From Mytilus edulis (Eukaryota > Mollusca > Bivalvia > Mytilida > Mytilidae), in contig NC_092345.1 of NCBI RefSeq assembly GCF_963676685.1, forward strand, positions 45,839,838 to 45,903,837: a stretch of 64,000 nucleotides of DNA, read 5' to 3'. Position numbers and translations under genes: made by a program. A model generated the notes under the pieces. It worked only from the letters and a program-made list of their open reading frames with translations. It did not search any database and had not been told where the DNA came from. Shown here one piece after another: positions 33,301 to 43,373 of the stretch; within the stretch, counting starts at the first letter, position 1; each line of letters starts with the position of its first letter.

Positions 33301-35339
33301 TGAATAGCAACTTCATCTGACTCCATGGGATACCACGATTTCCCGAGAAATACAAGAACAACGTAATATCCCCAAAACAAAATGGTATATCCTGAAAACA
33401 AGATATTTAGTGCTGTTATACTGCTTAAATTAGTGAAACAGTTTGTTTTGAGAATATTATAAAGGTTCATGTATTTCTCGGGAAATCGTGGTACCGGACT
33501 TCATTAACATTACGCAATATGTTTTCATGTCAAATTATTACTATTATTCATTCTTAATGTAGCCATTAATACTCAGTTACTTTATTCCAACGGAAAAGAG
33601 CAAATCTGATAGGGTCACAGACTACGCTGTTTAGCTGATAAAACCAGACTGCAAATATTCGAACATCAATTAGTAAATGTTATCGTATGCGTTTAACATT
33701 TGACATCAGTAGCTATTAGAGTCAACAATTAAAGTGCCTGTATGATTAACAAAACCATATTCTCTAGAAAATAATACATGGCCACGTAATGATTTCATAT
33801 TTCAAAGCACAATGTACTTTAATACATATTTCTGTATGCATCGGTGTGCATCATGATTTTACTGTTGTTATCGAGGGATGCAGTTTTTTTACCTTTTATC
33901 GTGCAATTTGAAAAATATAATAATTATAAACAACGTTCTATATTTGCAGAGCCTTCCTCTCTCATGTCTGTAGCTCAAATCCATCAAAAGGAAGATCCTA
34001 CATGGATAGATATATCTTTGAAGGTAAAATTTTGCCCGGGCCCCCACTTTCGTGGGGAAAATTTGGTTGATTATATAGGGAATCACTGAAGCATGACTGG
34101 AGCCCCCCCCCCCCCTTTAGGTCAGTCAGCGGGCCCCCCTTATGAAAAGTTCTGGATCCGCCACTGTAGTGTGGATTTTTCATACAGTGTGAGATTAAAA
34201 CGTCTTGTCTCTTACCCCCATGAAACAACTAAGACTATGGCTATCATTTTAGATAAAACACGTGAAAAATGAATGTCATTTTTATATATTATATACATAA
34301 ATATCTATACACGAATTTCAATTTAACAGATGGTCATTCAAAACAAAATGTATTTTGAAAAATAAATATACAATCATGTAAGCTAAATTATAATAGATAT
34401 AGGAGATGTGGTATGAGTGCCAATGAGACAACTCTCCATCCAAATAACAATCTATAAAAGTAAACCATGATACATATATAGGTAAGATTACAACCGACAG
34501 TTTGATGATGTTTTCTTAGTATAAATTTCATTTATTGAATTTTTCGACAGAACGACATTGAATTGGATATTCCCGACATAAACGAGAGGAAAATTATGGA
34601 AAAGGAGGAAAAGAAGAAGGAAAAAAGAACAAACAAATTAATTAAAGCTGATAAGAAAAGAAAGCAGAAGGAAATTAACCAATCTAAAAAGAAGCAAACC
34701 AAAGGTATAACAAAACTATGAACTAATGTCAATAATAGAGGTGACATGATTTATATATATACGTCTACCCATTATTTTATATGAAAACTAGAAGATGTGG
34801 TATCATCTATGATTGCCAATGAGACAACTATATATTAGGATCAACGTATAATTGTGTGAACAATTACAACGTCAAGTAACCTTTTAACTTTTAAGCAAGC
34901 TGTTAAAGGGCACGGGATGGCAAAATGTGAGATAATTTAAAAGAAAAAAAACTGACGGTCTGACTATTTTAACACGAAGTAAAACGAAAAACAATTAAAG
35001 CAGACAGCAGCACACGACAACCACCGGCTAATAGGCTCATGGTTAGTTACAGGAACAATACGGTGTAAAACATGTATGTGATCACACAACCCTCCCCTAC
35101 ATTAAAATATACTCTTGTGCAGAAGCACTTATTACAAGGGGCCATTTTAAAACTTTAGTGAATAGAAATTCATTCCTAAAATGAAAATTGAATACAGTTG
35201 TATTGGTTAAACACACATGTATAGTGCATTGGGTTTCTTTTCAGATGAACGAAAAAAGGCAAAGAAATCAACCTTTAGTGACTTCATGAGATCTCTGACG
35301 TCATGTTTCTGGAAACCAAAAAAAGTAGAAGAAAAATAG
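24298..35339 (+). CDS. seven-exon gene, unrecognised 280-aa charged protein
   Basis: Exons: 24298-24303, 24714-24879, 25494-25634, 33086-33292, 33950-34023, 34551-34704, 35245-35339. All junctions are GT-AG and phases agree throughout; the total of 843 nt is 280 codons plus TAG. Residues 3-104 hold two related helical segments, each with a phenylalanine-tryptophan pair followed by charged helix (EFWAKAEKIQEQYEDPYR and QFWTKLEQMRGAYRYPEDG). Residues 105-173 are acidic and Gln/Asn rich, about 173-198 form a short linker, and 211-270 are very Lys rich and could bind nucleic acid or carry a nuclear localisation signal. The C-terminus has a hydrophobic patch FMRSLTSCFW. There is no signal peptide or membrane segment. 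Intron 3 is 7.45 kb because of a BEL retrotransposon. I do not recognise the family. The two-codon first exon is the weakest part: translation could start at Met of exon 2. Confidence 0.7.
24714..24879 (+). CDS. exon 2 of the seven-exon gene
   Basis: The acceptor is TCATTTTAG and the donor CAG|GTTTGT. It encodes Met-Val-Asp-Phe and a Glu/Lys-rich helix containing EFWAKAEKIQEQYEDP, ending in phase 1. Confidence 0.7.
25494..25634 (+). CDS. exon 3 of the seven-exon gene
   Basis: The acceptor is TCTTCTTGCAG with a pyrimidine tract, the donor ATAG|GTTTGT. 141 nt, phase 1 to 1. It encodes a segment with LQFWTKLEQM parallel to the FW segment of exon 2, hinting that the two exons arose by duplication. 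Confidence 0.72.
25818..25822. repeat. BEL target-site duplication, left (CTTGG)
   Basis: CTTGG directly abuts the TG of the left LTR; the identical pentamer follows the CA of the right LTR. Confidence 0.9.
25823..26454 (-). repeat. BEL 3' LTR
   Basis: 632 bp, element-strand start TGTAAGAATTATATTTG and end GGTCCAAACA. Identical to the other LTR as far as compared. Confidence 0.93.
26455..26463 (-). promoter_or_regulatory. BEL polypurine tract
   Basis: GGTGAGGAG on the element strand directly abuts the TG of the 3' LTR, the expected place for plus-strand DNA priming. Confidence 0.6.
26526..31871 (-). CDS. BEL/Pao gag-pol polyprotein (1,781 aa)
   Basis: Order seen (approximate residues): Lys/Glu-rich coiled coil (20-80); gag core with FDGKPINYTKFIKNFE (about 175); Cys-rich segment and CCHC knuckle CYNCLKGKHFANSC (430-443); A17-type aspartic protease with LLDDGADKTLCDE (about 512); reverse transcriptase with YVDD at 927-930; RNase H with SDGSELGYGA (about 1108); integrase His/Cys zinc region (HVGR near 1423, CCIPC near 1453); integrase core with Asp near 1491 (GIDYFGP), Asp near 1551 (YSDNGTN) and Glu near 1602 (GSWERL); C-terminal domain with WWKQVQYLANVFWRRW. 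All catalytic motifs are present and the frame is open throughout, so enzymatic activity is plausible. Gag-like sequence extends upstream of the first ATG in another frame (see next entry). Confidence 0.95.
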   Translation of the reverse strand: MENIADDEVGSRISSSSSSSSKAKLRTARANRLKAEHKLKKTEEKLKLEREKRELEIKEQLLEKRSELEEAKLEEQMWQEAYNEDNDIINTNQNKGIIAERAVSSRRNNILINDDIDIQEVSETKATKTDSDEKCEFTAGSSKSNISSIDSAFQRLASTLQEGFNLPKPELLTFDGKPINYTKFIKNFETNVENRVGDDQMRLSYLIQYCKGEAKSSIEDCVLLEPTDGYKRARSILYSRYGRSHIIARSYIEKLVYGTQINAQDLDSLSQLSLDMQKCEITLSQLGFISDIDNSDNLRKIVKRLPMHLRVKWVDIAHSITESGREPRFTDLTKFIDQKSRIAASMYGLDLTKEKADIKGSSGMRNKPHDYVREKVSTYATNNLHTSENVKHEQKCICCNGTCRYIEFCSKFKSMNLADRLKFVSRNRLCYNCLKGKHFANSCRKPKSCTVSDCNVKHNLLLHSWVKPESDNTASPSVNCAATDSSLIRNCLGIIPVLVRGGDGNSCQTYALLDDGADKTLCDERLLKKLNLATRPVTFHMSTVSSSGSTIHGQEVDLQVRPIDGDEDVSLQKVWSVKKLPISTRSAAENVDLRKLAYLADIDIPKIDANDVMLLIGTDSPEAHIPLEVRSGTGKQPYAIRSRLGWAIRGPIRNTSSSNVINVHFEESRDVLLQRQLERMWTTDFNDNKSDDKNLMSVEDKQALDIMESSITYEDGHYKLGLPWRDKNISLTNNIAMAQARLQQLKRKLERDDTLHKMYTTTVNEYIEKGYAKEVSNIDSESKRMWYLPHHPVTNVNKPGKVRVVFDCAAKYQGISLNSKLLQGPDLMNSLVGVLIRFRQGQIALAADIEAMFHQVRVQEEDCDALRFLWWPNGDLNQKPRSYCMQVHLFGATSSPSCAGYALKRTARDNSHLFDLEVSTTVEKNFYVDDCLKSVSSEQEAIKLAIDLQSLMKMGGFRLTKWLSNSRDVLKAIPESELAPAVVNLSPGDVLPNDKALGVIWDVNEDNIRFKVKLTDKPLTRRGILSIVSSIFDPLGLVSPVTLRAKAIVQNLCRLKLGWDEQIPQHYCDEWKNWLTSLPCIESLSVNRCFRPKEFQHIKNAQLHLFSDGSELGYGACAYLRLVDGNDKITCSLIIGKARLAPIKQMSIPRLELSGAVTACRLCQILNDELEIKVDNVTFWTDSTIVLGYIRNTSRRFKTFVANRLSIIHNTTSLDQWRHVDSPSNPADIASRGIDACDSKKLNIWLNGPNFLLEDSKYWPQDLRNELQEVTENDTELKKEVAIHAMTNNTTDYLMNYFSDWTKLLRATAWLIRFKFYCKQRYLNHQVQCRTGDLTLSELKIASNVILVNVQSTYFKDEIIKLKKDTPVKKDSRIASLNPVLDNELIRAKGRLSTSNHDEYPIILPDNHHVTSLIVRFYHENQGHVGRQQVLAATRMKYWILKGPSLVKKVIGCCIPCKRQHRPLCVQQMAPLLDEQIIADKPPFTFVGIDYFGPLLVKLGRSHVKRYGCLFTCLTTRAVHLEVAHTLTMESFLSAFQRFISRRGVPTKMYSDNGTNLVSGDSELRKSIKEWNQSKIGRHMLQQEIEWHFNPPLASHMGGSWERLIRSTRTILKALVKEQLLNDEQLLTLMAEVEKILNDRPITPVSDDPNDPSVLTPNMLLLMKSNSCIPSGIFKKTDIYARRWWKQVQYLANVFWRRWIREYLPTLQMRPKWQRPNTDIRKGDIVLVAEVNVQRGQWPLGRVTEVKMGRDGHVRSCVVKTHKSELVRPITKLCLLEGSDL
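31913..32197 (-). CDS. BEL gag N-terminal segment in offset frame
   Basis: From the ATG at 32197 the minus strand encodes about 94 residues rich in charged helix (LTKLYNELEKKM, LYVKLCDRFEEFKTAH) that look like the start of a BEL gag. It ends at TGA (31913-31915). The large pol frame is open from 31928, so the two overlap by 13 nt, with the downstream frame at -1 relative to this one. The join is either a one-base lesion or a frameshift event; the local AGAAAACC is not a canonical slippery heptamer. An upstream open stretch reaches into the LTR only through a GTG codon. Confidence 0.65.
   Translation of the reverse strand: MDREAHSDGDGHIYEYETVRRQRTTNLSQLTKLYNELEKKMISRDNKETVKNLYVKLCDRFEEFKTAHMNCLDLCPDVHVVETLEMNFDSCQKT
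32223..32854 (-). repeat. BEL 5' LTR
   Basis: 632-bp copy upstream of gag on the element strand; should hold the element promoter and polyadenylation signal. Confidence 0.93.
32855..32859. repeat. BEL target-site duplication, right (CTTGG)
   Basis: Second copy of the 5-bp duplication; resumes the host intron. Confidence 0.9.
33086..33292 (+). CDS. exon 4 of the seven-exon gene
   Basis: Acceptor TATATATTAG, donor GTTG|GTAAGT. 207 nt, phase 1 to 1. Encodes the acidic, Gln/Asn-rich middle (repeated Glu-Gln-Asp words such as KEQDETMETEQDKQNK). Confidence 0.72.
33329..33496. mobile_element. foldback MITE in intron 4
   Basis: CCACGATTTCCCGAGAAATA on the left is mirrored by TATTTCTCGGGAAATCGTGG on the right, and complementarity continues inward with mismatches (AATATCCCCAAAACAAA against TTTGTTTTGAGAATATT). 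Almost the whole element can fold into one hairpin of about 165 nt. The inverted repeat is flanked by TA on both sides, as for Tc1/mariner-type insertions. Confidence 0.75.
33497..33949. other. remainder of intron 4
   Basis: AT-rich intronic DNA; ends with a usable acceptor TATATTTGCAG. No other feature recognised. Confidence 0.5.
33950..34023 (+). CDS. exon 5 of the seven-exon gene
   Basis: Acceptor ATTTGCAG, donor AAG|GTAAAA. 74 nt, phase 1 to 0. Encodes a short segment with MSVAQIHQKEDPTWIDISLK. Confidence 0.68.
34030..34170 (-). mobile_element. reverse copy of the GGCGGATCC element
   Basis: Reverse complement of the family at 4087-4255: on the minus strand it starts AGTGGCGGATCCAGAACTTT and includes CTCCAGTCATGCTTCAGTG. 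It lies within about ten bases of the exon 5 splice donor. Confidence 0.55.
34393..34485 (+). repeat. dispersed mussel-type repeat fragment in intron 5
   Basis: GATGTGGTATGAGTGCCAAT, GAGACAACTCTCCATCC and TCTATAAAAGTAAACCAT in order; short 5' part of the family seen at 6043-6172. Confidence 0.6.
34551..34704 (+). CDS. exon 6 of the seven-exon gene
   Basis: Acceptor TTTTTCGACAG, donor AAAG|GTATAA. 154 nt, phase 0 to 1. Encodes NDIELDIPDINERK and then a Lys/Glu-rich run. Confidence 0.7.
34788..35100 (+). repeat. dispersed mussel-type repeat in intron 6
   Basis: AGATGTGGTATCATCTATGA and GCCAATGAGACAACTATATA, followed by a 3' region (AAAGGGCACGGGATGGCAA, GTAAAACGAAAAACAATT, ATAGGCTCATGGTTAGTTAC) that the other copies lack. 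Confidence 0.5.
35245..35339 (+). CDS. exon 7 (terminal) of the seven-exon gene
   Basis: Acceptor TTTCTTTTCAG, phase 1, ending TAG at 35337-35339. Encodes DERKKAKKSTFSDFMRSL and a basic tail. Confidence 0.7.
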
Positions 35340-35434
35340 ATAGCTGATTTGTTTTGTTGTTGTTTAAATTATGTATATATTATATTTTCTAATTAAATTA
35401 TTATTTTATTATAAATCGTTTTTTTTAATTGAAT

Positions 35435-35440
35435 AATAAA
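35435..35440 (+). terminator. polyadenylation signal AATAAA
   Basis: AATAAA about 95 nt past the stop codon, followed by a T-rich stretch; the natural 3' end signal of the seven-exon gene. Confidence 0.6.
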
Positions 35441-35840
35441 GTTTATTGCCATTCCAATTGAAAACAAGATAGATCTGCACTATAAACTTGAATAGGTCCC
35501 TTTGTATTATTAATATTATTGTATCTAAACATTATCAACTTCTCTATAAGTCGTTTACATTTGACGAGGTAGTGGTTTAGTTATGACTATATGTCCTTAA
35601 ATTGTGCGCCTGAACCACTTTTATTAAATAATCTTAGATTATCTCAGATAAACTAGAATTATCTCAGCATAATTCAAATTTGAGATAAAATCCTGAATTA
35701 TCTCTGAAAAACAAAAAAATAAATATAAGAAATTTTTTTGAATTGCTTCAAAAACGCTATAATTAAATAAGCAAGTCGATGATGTCTGTCACTAAAACAA
35801 CAAGAGTGCACACGCTGAAATGTATCGCCTTCTTTAATTA
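35441..35840. other. 3' flank with inverted TTATCTCAG words
   Basis: Intergenic. At 35628-35710 several direct and inverted copies of a word like GAATTATCTCAG / CTGAGATAA cluster and could form small hairpins. No gene. Confidence 0.35.
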
Positions 35841-36098
35841 TGGCACCCTAAACGGAGTTTGGGTGACATATTGTTATTCTACGTTTCTTTTTATGGCACC
35901 CTCAACGGAGTTGGGGTGACATATTGTTATTCTACGTTTCTTTTTTTCTTATTATTTTTATGGCACCCTCAACGGAGTTGGGGTGACGTATTGTTATTCT
36001 ACGTTTCTTTTTATGTCACCCGATCGACAATGTCGGGTGACATATTGCTATTCCTCTGTTTCTTTTTCACTATTATTATTATTATTATTATTATTATT
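35841..36098 (+). repeat. hairpin-module block 1 plus ATT microsatellite
   Basis: Three copies of the GGCACCC..AACGGAGTTTGGGTG-type module (the first as GGCACCCTAAACGGAGTTTG), then one GTCACCCGATCGACAATGTC module whose arms GTCACCCGA/TCGGGTGAC pair perfectly. Each is followed by ATATTG(T/C)TATTC and a T-rich run. An (ATT)n tract occupies 36071-36098. Confidence 0.7.
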
Positions 36099-39000
36099 CT
36101 TCCACCTAGTTTTGTCCGGCAGTTTTCTCAGAGCCAAAGGAACTAATCTGAATGATGGTGCACTATAACAAGGAACCCTGACTTTCCAGTTGCAGTGCAA
36201 CTTTGGAACTAAAAAATGGCTGCCATCACCATGGAAACCGAAAAATAATGGAAAATTCCAGTTTTTGGTTTTGATGAATTATTTGGAAATGCTTTAACTT
36301 AGAATCATTATATTTTGATACAATGTAGGTGCCGGGCATATACTGCTTTGGAATGATTTTGGCAATCATTGGAACTACTATGTTGCCATGGATACTGCAC
36401 CAAAAAATTCCAAAATATGGAAATGCTCCAAATTTTATAAAACTTCTCAGTAATGATGAGCAACATTGGTAGATAAAGAATTTGGCGTTGGAATTTCGAA
36501 AATGTCTGCCGTTACCATGGAAACAATGCAAAACAGGTCATAATGGTCCAAAAACCTAAAAGTGGCATATACTTTCTTAAAATGGTAGGTCAAATTGATT
36601 GAAACTTTGATGGTATGGTCCCTACCATATACCAATGTGGTATCTGCCATTCAATTTTGGGAATAGTGTCTGTTGTCATAGGAACCAATCAAAATGTCAA
36701 AAATTTCAAAAATTTCAAAATGCTCCAAAATTGATGAAACTTTATAGGATTGTTGACTGGCAAGTCTGCATGAGACTTTTGAAGTTGGAATTTCCAAAAT
36801 GGCCACCATTGCCATGGAAACTGCGGAAATGTCAAATATTTTCAAAATCCTCCAAACTTTATGAAACTTAATATTATTGTTAACTTGCATGTATAGATGA
36901 GACTTTTGACTTTGGAATTTTCAAAATGGCTGCCGTTGCCATGGAAACAGCAAAAATGTGAAATTTTCTAAAATGCTCTCAATGTACTGAAAATTTACAG
37001 AAAGATGTACTGCAATGCATATATGTTTCATTGTTCAACAATTTTGAAATGGCTGCCGCTTAGTGGCAATGGGGGGAAGGGTGACATCCGCTATTGCTTG
37101 CAATGGCAATTCTAGTTATGGCACCCTCAACGGAGTTGGGGTGGCATATTGTTATTCTACGTTTCTTTTTTTTCTTATTTTTCTTCTTGCAACACATTTT
37201 GTCCAGGTGATTTCTCGAAATCCAATGGACCAATGTTGATGGAACTCTACTATAGTAAGGACCCCCACGTGCAGAGTTGCAGCAAGCATGGAATGGTTCA
37301 AGATGGCTACCGTTTCCATGGAAACGAAACAAATGTGAAAAAATCCAGGTTTTTGTTTTGGTGAACTGTTTGGATATGCTTGAACTCAGAAACATTATAT
37401 TTTAATACAATGTAGGTGCCCACTATATACAGGTGTTGGAAGATTCTGACACTCATTGGAACTACTATGTTGCCATGGAAACTACACCAAAAATTTCAAA
37501 AATATCAAAATGCTCCAAACTTAATAAAACTTCACAGTAACGATGAGCAACATTGGAAGAGGTGGAATATGGCGTTGGAATTTCCAAAATATCAGTTGTT
37601 ACCATGGAAACAATGCAAAAAGGTCAAATCCTTTAATTTTCACAGAACATTCCAGAACATCAATGTTAAATTTATTCTAGAGACATTAAATGGTATATGA
37701 TGGTATATATGATTATAGAGGGAAAATATTGCAGAGGGGGTATGACTTTGGAATATTCAAAATGGCCGCCGTTACCATGGAAACAGCAAAATTATGAAAA
37801 ACTTCAAAATGCTTTAAATTTAATGAAACTTATAACAAATTTTGCCTAGCTTATGTAGACTTAACTTTTGAGTTTTGAATTTTCAAAATGGCCGCCGTTG
37901 CCATGTAAACAGCAAAAATTTTCTAAATTGCTGCCGCTGGCCTGGCCATGGGGAAAGGGTGCCATCCGCTATTGCTTGCAATGGCAAATCTAGTTATTAT
38001 TTTTATTCTTCCACACATTTTGTCCATACTATTTCTCTGGATTGGTCAGACCCATGTTGATGGAACTATACCATAATATGAACCGCCATGTGAAGTAGTG
38101 CAAAAGGCATTGGAATGGTAAAAAATGGCCGCCGTTGCCAAGGAAACTGATAAAATGTGAAAAAATACAGTTTTTAGTTTCGGTGAACTGTATGGTAATG
38201 CTTTAACTCAGAATCATCATATTTTAATACAATGTAGGTGCCCACTATATACAGGTGTTGGATGATTTTGACGATCATTGGAACTACTATGTTGTCATGG
38301 AAACTACACCAAAAATTTCAAAAATCTCAAAATGCTCCAAACTTAATGAAACTTCACAGTAACGATGAGCAACATTGGAAGATGTGGAATTTGGCGTCGG
38401 AATTTCCAAAATCGCTGTTGTTACCATGGAAACAATGCAAAAAGGTCAAAACTTTGAATTTTCACAGAACATTCCAGAACATCAATCTTAAATTTATTCT
38501 AGAGACATTAAATGGTATATGATTATGGAGGAAACAAATTGCAGCGGGGGTCTGACTTTGGAATATTCAAAATCGCCGCCGTTACCATGGAAACAGCAAA
38601 AATACCAAAAACTTCAAAATGTTACAAATTTATTGAAACAAATGTTGCTCAGCTAATGTAGACTTGACTTTTGAGTTTGGAATTTCCAAAATGGCCGCCG
38701 TTACCATGGCTACCGCTCACCTGGCAATAGGGGAAGGGTGCCATCCGCTATTGCTTGCAATGGCAATTCTAGTTTTTCTTATTATTATTATTTTTCTTCT
38801 TGCAACAAATTTTGTCCAGGTGATTTCTCGAAATCCAATGGACCAATGTTGATGGAACTCTACTATAGTAAGGACCTCCAGGTGCAGAGTTGCAGGAAGC
38901 ATGGAATGGTTCAAGATGGCTACCGTTTCCATGGAAACAGAACAAATGTGAAAAAATCCAGTTTTTTGTTTTGGTGAACTGTTTGGATATGCTTTATCTC

Positions 39001-40318
39001 AGAATCATTATATTTTAATACAATGTAGGTGCCCACTATATACAGGTGTTGGATGATTTTGGTGATCATTGGAACTACTATGTTGCCATGGAAACTACAC
39101 CAAAAATTTCGAAATTCTCAAAATGCTCCAAACTTCAGGAAACTTCACAGTAACGATGAGCAACATTGGAAGATGTGGAATTTGGCGTTGGAATTTCCAA
39201 AATATCTGTTGTTACCTTGGAAACAATGCAAAAAGGTCAAAACTTTGAATTTTCACAGAACATTCCAGAACATCAATGTTAAATTTATTCTAGAGACATT
39301 AAATGGTATATGTTTATGGAGGGCAAAAAATTGCAGCGGGGGTTTGACTTTGGAATATTCAAAATGGCCGCCGTTACCATGGAAACAGCAAAAATATGAA
39401 AAACTTCAAAAGGCTTCAAATTTAAGGAAACTTATAACAAATGTTGCCTAGCTTATGTAGACTTGACTTTTGAGTTTGGAATATTCAAAATGGCCGCCGT
39501 TACCATGGAAACAGCAAAATTATCCAAAATTTCAAAATGCTTCAAACTTAATGAAACTTTGCAAAAATGTTACTAGACATCTGTAGATGCACTATTTGAC
39601 TTTGGAATTTTCAAAATGGCTGCCGCTCACCTGGCAATGGGGGAAGGGTGCCATCCGTTATTGCTAGCAATTACAAATCTAGTTATTTTTATTTTTCTTC
39701 CACGCTTTTTGTCCAGGCCATATCTTGGCACTGTATGATCGAATGGTCATGGAACTATACCATAATGTTACCCAGCATATGAAGTTTTGCAAACAGGGTA
39801 TGGCATCATCAAGATGGCTGCTGGTGCCATGGAAACTGATAAAATGTGAAAAAAAATGCAAATTCTAAATCTTTCATTATAAGACCTAGCTGGATGAAAC
39901 TTAATGGTAATGTTCCTTGGTATGTCTAGATGTTGTGACAATATTAGGAAATTCCAAAATGGCCGCCATTGTCATGGAAACAGGGCGAAAGTTTAACATT
40001 GGCCCTATGGGAAAACACATTGAAGATGCATTTCCTGCAAAAATATAAGATCAAACCTTCTACAACTTTATGGATATCTAACATGGCATGTCCAAATGTG
40101 GCACTAGTCTTTGGAATTTTGGAAATGGTACCTGTTACCATGGAAATAGCAAAAATTTCAAAAATTTCAAAATGCTCCAAAATTATGGAAACTTTACAAG
40201 AATGTTAATAGACATCTGTAGATGAGCTCTTTGACTTTGGAATTTTCAAAAATGACTGCTGCTCACCTGGCAATCGGGGAAGGGTGCCATCCGCTATTGC
40301 TTGCAATGGCAAATCTAG

Positions 40319-40560
40319 TTATGTCACCCGATCGACAATGTCGGGTGACATATTGCTTTTCTTATGTTTCTTTGTTACCCGATCGACAATGTCGGGTGAC
40401 ATATTGCTTTTCCTCTGTTTCTTTTTCCGTATTATTATGTCACCCGATCGACAATGTCGGGTGACATATTGCTTTTCCTCCGTTTCTTTGTTATTATGGC
40501 ACCCTCAACGGAGTTGGGGTGACATACTGTTATTCTACGTTTCTTTTTTTTTTTCTTATT
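40319..40560 (+). repeat. hairpin-module block 2
   Basis: Three GTCACCCGA-TCGACAATG-TCGGGTGAC modules, one with a start altered to GTTACCCGA, followed by one GGCACCCTCAACGGAGTTGG module, spaced about 60 bp, between two W units. Confidence 0.7.
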
Positions 40561-43373
40561 ATTTTTATTAATCTTCTTCCACACATTTTGTCCACGCTAG
40601 TTCTCGGAATCAAATGGGTCAATGTTGATGGAACTCTACTATAATGACGACCCCCATATGAAGTTGTGCATCTTGCTATGGAATGGTCCAAGATGGCTAC
40701 CGTTTCCATGGAAACGGAACAAATGTGAAAAAATACAGTTTTAGGTTTTGGTGAACTGTTTGAATATGTTTCAGCTAAGAATCATTATATTTTAATACCA
40801 TGTAGGTGGCCACTATACACAGGTGTTGGATGATTTTGGCACTCATTGGAACTACTGTGTTGCCATGGGAACCACACCAAAAATTTCAAAAATATCAAAA
40901 TGCTCCAAACTTCATGAAACTTCACAGTAACGATGAGCAACATTGGAAGATGTGGCATTTGCAGTTGGAATTTCCAAAATAGCTGTTGTTGCCATGGAAA
41001 CAATGCTAAAAGGTCAAAAAATTTCAAAAAAAATAAAAATGGTGCAAACTGGATTAAACTTTACAGAAATGGTCATTGGCATAAGCAGAGTTGACTTTTG
41101 AAGATGGAATTTTCAAAATGGCCGCCGTAACCATGGAAACAGCAAAAATGTCAAAAATTTCAAAATGATCCAAACTTCATTAAACTTTACAAAAATGATA
41201 ATTTGAATGTGTAGATGTACTCTTTGACTTTGGAATCTTCTAGTTTGCTGCCGCTCGCCTGGCAATGGGGGAAGGGTGCCATCCGCTATTGCTTGCAATG
41301 GCAAATCTAGTTATTATTCTTATTCTTCCAATGATTTTTGTCCGGCAGATTTTTTGAAGACAATGGAACCAATCTTAGTGATAGTCAACTATAATGAGGA
41401 ACAAAAAATTGCGGGTTGCAGTAGGTCATAGAACCATTAAAAATGGCTGCCGTTACCATGGAAACGGAACAAATGTGAAAAATTCCACTTTTTGGTTTTG
41501 GTGAATTATTTGGAGATGCTTTCACTTAAAATCATTATATTTTGATACAATGTAGGTGCCCACTATATACTTGTTTTGGATGATTTTTGGCATTCATTGG
41601 AACTACTATGTTGCCATGGATACTACACCAAAAATTTCCAAAATATCAAAATGCTCCAAATTTAATGAAACTTCACAGTAACGATGAGCAACATTGGTAG
41701 ATGTGTAAGTTGGCGTTGGAATTTCGAAAATGTCTTGTGTTACCATGGAAACAAGGCAAAACAGGTCAAAATGGTCCAAAAAACACCTAAAAGTGGCATT
41801 TCCTTTCTTAATATGGTAGGTCAAATCCATTGAAACTCTGATGGTATGTTCCCTCCCATGTACCAATGTAGTATCTGCCATTAGAAATTTGGAATGGTCT
41901 GTGTTACCATAGAAACCAGCCAAAATGTCAAAAATGTCAAAAATTTCAAAATGCTCCAAAATTTATGAAACTTAATATATTTGTTGACTGTCAAGTCTGC
42001 ATGAGACTTTTGCAGTTGGAATTTCAAAAATGGCCACCGTTGCCATGGAAACTGCAGAAATGTCAAATATTTTCAAAATGCTCCAAACTTAATGAAACTT
42101 AATATTATTGTTAACTGGCAAGTATAGATGAGACTTTTGACTTTGGAATTTTCAAAATGGCTGCCGTTGCCATGGAAACAGCAGAAATGTGATACTTTTG
42201 ACATTGCTCTAAATGTACTGAAAATTTACAGAAAGATATATCGCAATATGTTGATCTGCATTCACTGTTAAATTGTTTTCAAATGGCTGCCGCTTAGTGG
42301 CAATAGGGGAAGGGTGACATCCGCTATTGCTTGCAATGGCAATTCTAGTTATTATTATTCTTCCACCTTTTTTTGTTCGACAGGTTTTTTGAAGTAAAAT
42401 GGAACCAATCTTAATGATAATTCACTATAAGGAGGAACACAAAATTTCCGGTTGCAGTAGGGTCTAAGACCATAAAAAATGGCTGCCGTTTCCATGGAAA
42501 CGGAACAATTGTGAAAAATTCCAGTTTTTGGTTTTGTGAATAATTTAGAGATGCTTAAACTCAGAATCATCATATTCTATCACAATGTAGGTGCCAGCCA
42601 TTTATTGGTTTTGGATGATATTGGCAATCATTGGAACCACTATGTTGCCATGGAAACTACCCCAAAAATTTCAAAAATTTCAAAATGCTCCAAATTTTTT
42701 GAAACTTCATAGTAACGATGAGCAACTTTGGTAGATGCGTAATTTGGCGTTGGAATTTCCAAAATGTCTGCTGTTACCATGGAAACAGTGCATAAGTGTC
42801 AAAATGTTCTAAAAACCTCAGGGTTTGGTAAATAATTTTGGTATGCTAGAACTTGAAATCATCAAATTTTTACACAATATAGTTGTCCACTACATACAGC
42901 TTTTGAATGATTTTGACAATCATTGGAACTCTTCTGTTACCATGGATACAGGACCAAATATTTCAAAAATTTCAAAATGCTCCTAAATTGATCAAACTTA
43001 ATATGATTGTTGACTGGCAAGTCTGGATGAGACTTTTGACTTTGGAATTTCCAAAATGGCCACCGTTGCCATGGAAACTGCAAAAAAGTCAAAAATTCTC
43101 TAAATGCTTTGAACTTAATGAAACTTGATATTATTGTTAACTGGCAAGTAAAGATGAGACTTTTAACTTCAAAATTTTCAAAATGGCTGCCGTTGGAAAC
43201 AGCAGAATTGTGAATTTTTTTAGAATGCTCTCAATGTACTGAAAATTTACAGAAAGATGTATTGCCATGCATATATATGTGCATTCACTGTTAAACAATT
43301 TTGAAATGGCTGCCGCTTAGTGGCAATTGGGGGAAGGGTGACATCCGCTATTGCTTGCAATGGCAATTCTAGT

